Of a stretch of DNA of 6,585 nucleotides, positions 1-5,597 are shown one piece after another (the first letter of the stretch is position 1; every line of letters starts with the position of its first letter). Below the pieces are notes generated by a model. It saw only the letters and a program-made list of their open reading frames with translations, was not told the DNA's origin and did no database searches. A program made the position numbers and the translations under genes. The stretch spans positions 1 through 6,585 of the forward strand of contig JAEZBH010000444.1 in the NCBI GenBank assembly GCA_023427285.1. Reading direction: 5' to 3'. Source of the stretch: Pseudomonadota bacterium (GTDB taxonomy: Bacteria > Pseudomonadota > Alphaproteobacteria > Sphingomonadales > Sphingomonadaceae).

Positions 1-790
1 CGGGATGGGCGGAAACCACAGCCGAGGTGCCCCCAGCACCGCCAAATTCGGTCGTATTGACAACAACAATGCCTTGGACATTTGTGAGAATATGGTCATT
101 CAGCGTCTGGCGAGCGCGCTTCTCATCGATTCTGAGCACACGCTTCGGTTCCTTGTCCTGAAACCGGGCCGAGAAATATGTATCGCCACCCAATCTGTCT
201 TCGTTTGAGGGTATATAGATGCGCATCACCCGCAAGGCCGGCAGCACGGGCTGAAAGGCTTCGATCTGCTCCAATCTTTCAAGGCATCGGTCGACAGTCG
301 CATCGAATATGTGGTGCTGGGCCTCGGTAAAGGCTTCTGCCATGAACGCGAGCGTCAGGGCATTCGGGTTGTGTATGCCCCAGCGGTCGTCGGCCTTCAT
401 AGTGAATTGGGCGCGCCGACGCCTTCTTCGGGTCGGGCTGGGCAGTTGCAATTCAACTCGGCCTCCATGGAGAGGCTGATCGGCGGCTGCATGCTCAATG
501 GTGAGAGTGCCCCCATCTCCGGGAAAAGGAATCTCGAAAGACAGGATTTTGTCCGCATGACTGGCGACGCGCGACAGGGAGCCATCAGGGCCAATCGCTT
601 CGTCGCCCAAGTTCGTATCGGGCAGAACGGTGCGGAACGCTTCGCTGCTGTCCGCGCGGCGCACGACCAAGACGGGAGCGCCCTCGGGTATGACCTTGGG
701 TTCCGGCACAGGCCCTTGGATCTCAATGACGTCCGCAATAGCGGCGGTGCCATCTGGTTTCAGAATCACATCAATTCGTACGGTCTTCAT
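1..790 (-). CDS. Probable M64-family (IgA-peptidase-like) metallopeptidase, C-terminal part cut by window edge
   Basis: The reading frame is open from ATG at 790-788 to the window edge, giving 263 complete codons and no stop. Residues 1 to about 118 look like a beta-rich, non-catalytic domain with no signal peptide. Six consecutive arginines follow (121-126). From about 185 the sequence resembles the beginning of peptidase family M64: an IYIPS strand (191-195), GGDTYF (201-206), and a hydrophobic strand running into VVVNTTEFGGAGG (242-254), a Gly-rich segment that in the family precedes the HExxH zinc helix. That helix would lie beyond base 1, so activity cannot be judged. The start overlaps the stop of the CHAT gene as ATGA and only a weak GGGCGG lies upstream, so translational coupling is likely. 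M64 members include the clostridial IgA protease, but most have unknown substrates. The M64 call rests on recalled family pattern; another metallopeptidase family is possible. Confidence 0.65.
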   Translation of the reverse strand, partial: MKTVRIDVILKPDGTAAIADVIEIQGPVPEPKVIPEGAPVLVVRRADSSEAFRTVLPDTNLGDEAIGPDGSLSRVASHADKILSFEIPFPGDGGTLTIEHAAADQPLHGGRVELQLPSPTRRRRRRAQFTMKADDRWGIHNPNALTLAFMAEAFTEAQHHIFDATVDRCLERLEQIEAFQPVLPALRVMRIYIPSNEDRLGGDTYFSARFQDKEPKRVLRIDEKRARQTLNDHILTNVQGIVVVNTTEFGGAGGTSAVVSAHP

Positions 791-3700
791 GTTGAAACCG
801 CCCGGGCAAAGGGATTTCCGTAGAAAGAATACGCAAGCCAGGTGAAGTCGTAGCGTCCTGTTGCCGCATCTGCTTGCGCTGGCGGTTTGCAGGTGTCGCG
901 TGCGGCCTTGCTCGCTTCGATGTAGGTGCTTCCCTTCAGCAAGCAGTTATAGAAGGTGGAGGCAAAAGTGACGGCCTGTTCGTCATTTACCGACCAGAGC
1001 GCAGCGACCAGCGCGGCTGCGCCCTGCCGGCTTTTGGGCCGCAGGAATGCATCGGCAAAGCCTGCCGCGCTGCCTGATATATGGGTTCCGCCTTGTCCCG
1101 TCTGACAGGCATTGATGAAGATGAGACCTGTAGGGCGGTTTTTACCGAATCGCGCCGCCTGGCTTACGGCATAGTGCGAAAGGAGGTCGTCGGCGATCAT
1201 GCCACTCTGCTCGCGTATTCCCTTAAGAACCAGTTCCGATGTCAAGGCGGCCCGCTGTTTTGTCTCACCGTGGCAGCAGAAGTGGAGCAGATCACATTCG
1301 CACGCTTCAGTTCGTAGGAATTTGATTACAGCTTCACTGGTCGCCTCAATGGGTTTTGCACCTGGAAACAGCATCTCCAGAAGACTTTGTTCCTTAGGTG
1401 CAAATGTCAGCCGATTATTGGTGTCGAGGTAGTCGGGCACCACATAGCGCACCCGGTCTGGCCGTAGTGGCAAATTATCGTCCGCCAGATAGCTGCCGGG
1501 CAGTCGACGCACCAGCCCCCATTCGCACAGGAACTGAATATCGTCGCTGCTCGCCCCATCGGGGTCGGTAATGGCAAGCAGCTCCCAAGGGATGTGCGGG
1601 CTGTCTGCGACGATCTGTATAGCTTTAATCTGACTGTGCTTTTCCCAGAGTTTTCTGCGTACCTCTTCGGGCATCAGCTCGTCGGCGGTACGGGCGGCGA
1701 AGGCCAGCAGATCGCGCCGCTTGGCCTCATAGCTTTTTATGTCAAGGTCATGCGCATTGTCGAGCCGCTGAAGATACTCGGCGACAAAAGCCGGCAGATT
1801 GAACCCGCTCCGAAGTCTGACACTCTGGAGGACGGCAATGGGAGGATCGCGTGAGTCAACCGTGTAGCGAATCTCGAGTGAGCGGTCTTGATGCGCAATC
1901 TCGTGAATGGTCAGAACTGTCGGTTCATTGCCGGGCCGGGGCCGTGCGGTGACCATCTGTCCCACAATCATGTCGCCTGTTTTCACGGGAACGAAGGTCG
2001 GTTTGAGGAGAAGGGCAGCCAGCAGTGCGCCATCCTGCCGGGCTTCCACCTGAATGCGTGCGGGGCCGGGGCCAAATCCTTCCAGCACGAACCAGACCAT
2101 CTTTGCCCGGGCAGTTGGTGGGATCATAGTTGCTCTGCCAGCATCGTCGTTCTCTTCCAGGAGTCGGCAATTGCTGAGGGGTGTCACGAGAATTTCGATC
2201 GGTTCGCCCGCATCAACGGAAACCGCCTTTTCAGTTGGGGCGGGACTTGGCCCGGCCTCCAATCTGATTTTATTTGGTGTAACTGTAACGCAGAGCGGTA
2301 CGGGGGTGAGCGCTGGCGGCGTGGGCTCGATTTGCGCGGTGAAATTGCAGTCAATGGCTGCGGTTGCCTCCGGGGGTCGGGACTCCGCCAGGGTGGCGAT
2401 CGTCAATCTGTCGTCGCCCTTGTCGATGGAAGGCAGCGCGGCTTGCCCGATGCTGGCGTCCTTTATCGCGGGTTTCAGGCGGCGCCTTGGGGGTGCTCCC
2501 TTCACGGTGATATCTTCGATCAGCCAGGATTTGAGGGCCTCCATGGTACGCGGCGAGCTGAAATAAATCGTGTGGTAAACAGTGTCGTTCGGGCTGAGGC
2601 GAAAGATATGATTGGCCGGCAGCGTATGCGTTGGCCCGAAATTGCGCATGGAGGCGATCTGCACGACCAGATCATTAGCCTCCCCCATCAGACGGTCGCT
2701 GATCCGATCAATAAGGAAGGCGACCAGCTCGGCCGTCAGGCCCTTGCTGAGGTCAAGGCGCGGCTCAAAATCTGCCGCGATGACACGGTAGTCGGAAACA
2801 TCCACGGTGTTGGCGTTCAATTTCTGGATAAAGTCTCCGTCAGGCCTCATTGCGGCAAGCCCGGGAACGTGCGTGTCATCGGTGCCGAGATCGGCCATGG
2901 CCTGCACGAAACGGCCCACCGTCTTGATCAGGAAACTGATCATGGGCGCCGCGCCAACGCCGGTCATGTCCCCGATGGCAGAAACGCTGGCGACAGCAAT
3001 TGTTGTGTAAAGATCAACAAGCGTGTTCCAACGTTCGGGACAGGCGAGGCTGGTGCCGCCATTGGTGCAACCAATGAAGATCGCCTTTCCGAATACAAGC
3101 CCGTCTGGCTTGATCGTCTCCCGAAGCGCTCGATAGACCAGCCCGCCGCGGCTGAAGGCGATGGCATCCACCTGCGTGCCCTGAGGCAAGGCTTGCAAGG
3201 CCTCAGCCAGGTCCTGGGCATTCTGAAAAGGATCTTTCGTCAGGGTCTTATGGTCGAAGCCGAGGATGGCATCGTAACGCTCGCGGGCTGTGTTGAGGAA
3301 GGCGCAGCCGCTTTCCGTCGATGCGAGTGCGGCATAGCTTCCGCTCGTGCTTGAGAAAGTGCCGTGGAGAAGGAGCAGCACGCGCGCGCCCGATATCTGC
3401 GGCAGGGTGGGCTGGGCCTCGACACTCCAGTCGGCCGGGTCGCCGTGAAGAGGGACCAGACCGCCTGCATGATCCTCCTCAATGTGCTCGACCAGGCTCT
3501 CAATGGTCTTACGCGCCACGAACTTGAGCACACGAATGCGGATCGGCTCGACCAACTGGTCGTCGATCCAGCCGAGAATGCTGCGTCGTGAGGAGCGCCT
3601 CCCGTCCGACCGGGGGCGCCTTGCCTGCGGTTCGCGCAGCTCAAAGATCAATTCCGTTGCTGGGTGCGTGCGCCGTCCCGAGGATGCGGCGCTTGAAGCG

Positions 3701-4020
3701 GCGGGCTGCCGCCAGACAAAGACTCCGCCTGCACTCTCAATCAAAAGCACGGCGCTTTCTTCCGGGCGCACCGGCACAATGATCCGGGGGTCGGAGACCT
3801 GATCTTCTGCGGCTCTTCTTTGGCTCATTGTTGTGGCTGGTGAAAGTTCTACGTCCGCCGCGATGGTGTAGCCCGCCTCGCGCAAGGCTTCGTCCAGGAT
3901 GGATGCCTCGGCAATCGCCTCAACCGGGCCGAGGTTGCGCTCCGTGCGCCTTCCCGAGGCGAGCATGATGCCATCTGCATTTTCAATTCGTATTCCGCTG
4001 CCGAGTTTAATTTCGCTCAT
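787..4020 (-). CDS. Multidomain alpha/beta-hydrolase and CHAT caspase-like protease protein
   Basis: This encodes 1077 residues, probably cytoplasmic: no signal peptide and no clear membrane span. Residues 1-210 are an uncharacterised N-terminal part with an Arg-rich stretch (134-146). Residues 212-500 form a serine alpha/beta-hydrolase: a strand into HGTF (219-222), the nucleophile elbow IAFSRGG (Ser290), GCTNGG (318-322), and a plausible catalytic His483 in VYHTIYF. Residues 510-700 are Pro-rich then probably beta-rich. Residues 730-1077 are a CHAT domain (clan CD cysteine protease): HFCCHG carries His917, NACQTG carries Cys972, followed by GAAALVAALWSVND and a C-terminal SFYGNP. Both protease dyad residues are present. 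A GGGAG 8 bases before the ATG supports this start. The gene lies 23 bases after the upstream gene and its TGA overlaps the next ATG. CHAT proteins act as separase- or caspase-like proteases, for example TPR-CHAT of type III-E CRISPR. The substrate here is unknown; hydrolase specificity (lipid, ester or other) cannot be told. Confidence 0.92.
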   Translation of the reverse strand: MSEIKLGSGIRIENADGIMLASGRRTERNLGPVEAIAEASILDEALREAGYTIAADVELSPATTMSQRRAAEDQVSDPRIIVPVRPEESAVLLIESAGGVFVWRQPAASSAASSGRRTHPATELIFELREPQARRPRSDGRRSSRRSILGWIDDQLVEPIRIRVLKFVARKTIESLVEHIEEDHAGGLVPLHGDPADWSVEAQPTLPQISGARVLLLLHGTFSSTSGSYAALASTESGCAFLNTARERYDAILGFDHKTLTKDPFQNAQDLAEALQALPQGTQVDAIAFSRGGLVYRALRETIKPDGLVFGKAIFIGCTNGGTSLACPERWNTLVDLYTTIAVASVSAIGDMTGVGAAPMISFLIKTVGRFVQAMADLGTDDTHVPGLAAMRPDGDFIQKLNANTVDVSDYRVIAADFEPRLDLSKGLTAELVAFLIDRISDRLMGEANDLVVQIASMRNFGPTHTLPANHIFRLSPNDTVYHTIYFSSPRTMEALKSWLIEDITVKGAPPRRRLKPAIKDASIGQAALPSIDKGDDRLTIATLAESRPPEATAAIDCNFTAQIEPTPPALTPVPLCVTVTPNKIRLEAGPSPAPTEKAVSVDAGEPIEILVTPLSNCRLLEENDDAGRATMIPPTARAKMVWFVLEGFGPGPARIQVEARQDGALLAALLLKPTFVPVKTGDMIVGQMVTARPRPGNEPTVLTIHEIAHQDRSLEIRYTVDSRDPPIAVLQSVRLRSGFNLPAFVAEYLQRLDNAHDLDIKSYEAKRRDLLAFAARTADELMPEEVRRKLWEKHSQIKAIQIVADSPHIPWELLAITDPDGASSDDIQFLCEWGLVRRLPGSYLADDNLPLRPDRVRYVVPDYLDTNNRLTFAPKEQSLLEMLFPGAKPIEATSEAVIKFLRTEACECDLLHFCCHGETKQRAALTSELVLKGIREQSGMIADDLLSHYAVSQAARFGKNRPTGLIFINACQTGQGGTHISGSAAGFADAFLRPKSRQGAAALVAALWSVNDEQAVTFASTFYNCLLKGSTYIEASKAARDTCKPPAQADAATGRYDFTWLAYSFYGNPFARAVST

Positions 4021-4043
4021 CAGTGGAACTCCCGTGTCGCGCC

Positions 4044-4820
4044 TCAGTTGACAGCCTGCAAAGGCACTTCAACCACCAACCTGGTTGCATCCTTGCCCAG
4101 ACGCTGCCGGATCGGCTCGCGAGCAGCGGCATAGAGCAGGCGATTGAACGTCATGCGCTGCACGGCCGTCCACAAGTTCAACTCAACGCTGCTCCAGCGA
4201 AAGAACAGGAAGCGTTGTTTGCGATCCGCCGCCCGGAAATAGAAAGCGCCCAGCGCCATAGAGTAGAGATCGCTGCTTCCGCGCTGCACTGCGCCCAGCT
4301 GGAAATTGCCGCCCAATTCGCCTGATGCCTGCGCATCCAGAATTCCAATTGCGCCATGGTCGTCTGCCAATGATGACAGCGCCTCAATGGAGCGTGTAAT
4401 CGCTGTGAGCTGATGTTGCGTGGCGATTGCGGTAATGGCGGCCAGAGCTGCTTCATCGATCCTGAAGTCGGCATGGTTCTGCCGATGGGCGCTGAAGGCC
4501 AGCTGGTCTCCGGCCCACCCCAGGGTCTCGAGTATCTCCGTGTAGCGCCGATACCAGGCCGGTATCTCGTTAAACCGGTCATGGGCCGCAGAGGCTGCAC
4601 GTTGAGCAAATTGAACTGAGTATAGAATATCTTCGCGGACGTCTTCAGGTACTCCATCAACAAAGGAAAAAACTGCTCCTGCATTGACCACTGCGGCTGC
4701 CTGTATCGGCAGGGGCGTTGTGGCGGGCGTTGCTCGGGCGTCGCGGGTTCGTCTCTCTGTGGAGGCAAGCGGCGGCGCGTCGGCAAGGGGCAAGGCCGTA
4801 ATATAATCTGAAAACCTCAT
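4044..4820 (-). CDS. Uncharacterised 258-residue protein, first gene of the CHAT operon
   Basis: I cannot assign a function. The start is ATG 4820-4818, because a strong Shine-Dalgarno (AGAGGGGAGA, 4836-4827) ends 7 bases before it; an in-frame ATG 11 codons upstream has no such site. Residues 1-42 are probably disordered (Ala, Pro and Thr rich) with a basic patch at 21-29. Residues 43-56 are mildly hydrophobic (VVNAGAVFSFV). Residues 57-155 look mostly helical, including AWYRRYTEILETLGW (88-102) and an Ala-rich stretch (123-151). Residues 167-215 look beta-rich, with GNFQLG (171-176), GAFYF (191-195) and RFLFFRWSS (203-211). Residues 216-243 look helical again, followed by a short strand (VVEVPL). 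The style recalls, from memory only, a widespread unnamed bacterial family. Its place upstream of the CHAT gene suggests a partner, substrate or effector of that protease. No enzyme motif, zinc motif or clear membrane span is visible. Confidence 0.88.
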   Translation of the reverse strand: MRFSDYITALPLADAPPLASTERRTRDARATPATTPLPIQAAAVVNAGAVFSFVDGVPEDVREDILYSVQFAQRAASAAHDRFNEIPAWYRRYTEILETLGWAGDQLAFSAHRQNHADFRIDEAALAAITAIATQHQLTAITRSIEALSSLADDHGAIGILDAQASGELGGNFQLGAVQRGSSDLYSMALGAFYFRAADRKQRFLFFRWSSVELNLWTAVQRMTFNRLLYAAAREPIRQRLGKDATRLVVEVPLQAVN

Positions 4821-4826
4821 TTGCGA

Positions 4827-4836
4827 TCTCCCCTCT
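4827..4836 (-). promoter_or_regulatory. Strong ribosome binding site of the 258-residue gene
   Basis: AGAGGGGAGA on the minus strand, with the GGGGAG core ending 7 bases before ATG at 4820. It decides the start: the upstream in-frame ATG at 4853 would make this site part of the coding sequence. Confidence 0.75.
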
Positions 4837-4869
4837 GCTGCACGGCAACCCACGGGGGTGTTGGCTAAA

Positions 4870-4896
4870 GTGGTTCGAATAAAAAATTTCGACCAC
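4870..4896. promoter_or_regulatory. Imperfect dyad, candidate operator in front of the CHAT operon
   Basis: The plus strand reads GTGGTTCGAA, then a short A-rich centre, then TTCGACCAC. The arms are complementary over nine bases with one extra T in the left arm. Read in the operon direction it begins about 8 bases after the TATAAA box at 4909-4904 and ends 49 bases before the start codon. That position suits a repressor site over the transcription start. As an RNA hairpin it would be a poor terminator because the stem is not GC-rich. No regulator gene is in the window. Confidence 0.35.
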
Positions 4897-5126
4897 TAAA
4901 TTATTTATAATTATTAAGTCGCCGATACGCCCGAAAAATGCATATCTGGCACTACAACCTTCGGATAAAATGATAGTTCCTTGGCGAGGAAGCGAAATAA
5001 AGTCAGTGTTATTTTCTTAATTTATATTTTAAAACTCAGGGTCGATGAGGCGAAAGTATCTATGATATTACTGTTAGTTAGATTTGTTCGCTCGTATGCA
5101 TCAACGATGAAGTATCTTTTCCTAGG

Positions 5127-5412
5127 TTATCCGAAGTGAAATTCCCAGTTATGCTTGGGTGGACGGCACGGAGGGGTAGCCATTTTTCGGTGAGGGCTGC
5201 CGCGCGGTCTGGGGGTTGGCGTTAAAGTTGGCGGTGAGATGATGGCCTTTGGGCGGGCATGTTCCGCCATGAGTTCAGCGTGCTGGCGCAGCCGGTAGCT
5301 TGAGCCTTCGATTTGCACGACCGCAGCGTGATGCAAAAGCCGGTCCAGCAGCGCGGCCGCGACTACGGCCCCCCGAAGACGTCGCCCCATTTCGGTAAAG
5401 TCGGGCAGCGGC
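5127..5412 (-). pseudogene. istB: C-terminal remnant of IstB, the IS21-family transposition helper ATPase
   Basis: The frame ending at TAA 5129-5127 carries TEMGRRLRGAVVAAALLDR, then LLHHAAVVQIEGSSYRLR, then a Pro- and Arg-rich tail. This is the typical end of IstB: the sensor-type helix with LLDRLLHH and the EGxSYRL strand. An intact IstB has roughly 250 residues; here only about 75 recognisable residues remain, without the Walker A and B motifs, and IstA is absent. Similarity fades upstream of about 5412, where the frame reads into unrelated sequence and a stop near 5450. The ATG at 5390 is an internal codon, not a real start. The tail past about residue 60 of the frame may be frame-shifted. 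It is a relic with no expected activity, and marks past IS21 insertion between the Rieske gene and the CHAT operon. Confidence 0.75.
5131..5150 (-). repeat. Single IS21-type subterminal repeat
   Basis: On the minus strand AACTGGGAATTTCACTTCGG lies at the end of the IstB remnant. IS21-family ends usually carry several repeats of a GGGAATTT...TTCG kind, recalled from family knowledge, just outside istB. Only one copy is left, and no clear terminal TGT/ACA tip is seen nearby, so the outer IS end seems deleted or decayed just below 5127. Confidence 0.45.
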
Positions 5413-5515
5413 TCACAGCAGGCTACTCTGTAGAATAGCTTGGCCCATCAAACCGGGGCGGTTTTCTCTTAACGATAAGCCAGCTCAGTTGCTGATTGTG
5501 GTTGAGTTGAGGTTG

Positions 5516-5569
5516 CCTGCGGGGTTGAGCGCTGGAAGCGTCATGCCCCGCAGGAAAAATCAGATTTTT
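5516..5569. terminator. GC-rich dyad plus A/T palindrome, possible terminator after the Rieske gene
   Basis: CCTGCGGGG (5516-5524) pairs perfectly with CCCCGCAGG (5546-5554) across a 21-base loop. It is directly followed on the plus strand by a 15-base palindrome, AAAAATC-A-GATTTTT (5555-5569). The pair lies 30-80 bases beyond the Rieske stop codon. In the Rieske reading direction no T-run follows the GC stem, so factor-independent termination is not well supported. It could also be a remnant of mobile DNA. Confidence 0.3.
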
Positions 5570-5597
5570 GAGACGGCTTAGCTGCCCGGCTTATGAT

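Larger units (their letters stand above)
4821..5126. other. AT-rich intergenic region, probable promoter region of the CHAT operon
   Basis: About 300 bases without a convincing gene; the part from 4860 to 5120 is clearly richer in A and T than the flanking genes. It separates the IS21 remnant from the three-gene operon and must hold that operon's 5' end unless transcription enters from the Rieske gene. On the minus strand a TATAAA lies at 4909-4904, but I see no good -35 box at proper spacing, so the promoter position is only suggested. A small hairpin (TTCCT, 5-base loop, AGGAA; 4977-4991) and the dyad at 4870-4896 are the only structures noticed. Confidence 0.5.

Noticed and set aside
311..823. 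170-codon plus-strand frame and 118-codon minus-strand frame near the left edge
   Set aside because: Both overlap the M64-like gene, which runs open to the window edge, is coupled by ATGA to the CHAT gene and has a recognisable family pattern.
1888..3354. 488-codon open frame on the plus strand inside the CHAT gene
   Set aside because: It is fully antisense to the CHAT gene, whose domains and active sites are clear. Its translation is Cys-, Gly- and His-rich without recognisable domains, typical of a shadow frame in GC-rich DNA.
4044..4820. Bacterial gasdermin, suggested by the caspase-like neighbour and similar length
   Set aside because: I do not see the gasdermin N-terminal pattern (early Cys for acylation, amphipathic beta-hairpin series) and the first half looks helical. 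A fold comparison would settle it.
4821..4853. Eleven-codon N-terminal extension of the 258-residue protein from ATG 4853
   Set aside because: The strong ribosome binding site lies inside this extension and is ideally spaced for the ATG at 4820.
4657..4896. 79-codon minus-strand frame reaching into the dyad region
   Set aside because: It overlaps the 258-residue gene in another frame, has no ribosome binding site that I can see and has no recognisable motif.
5042..5117. Repeated words CGATGA and AGTATCT (5043-5061 and 5105-5117)
   Set aside because: The spacing between the two words differs (6 and 0 bases) and the copies are short; chance is likely in AT-rich DNA.
5127..5390. 87-codon frame as an intact small gene
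   Set aside because: Its sequence is the end of IstB and its ATG is an internal codon; similarity continues a little upstream of it.
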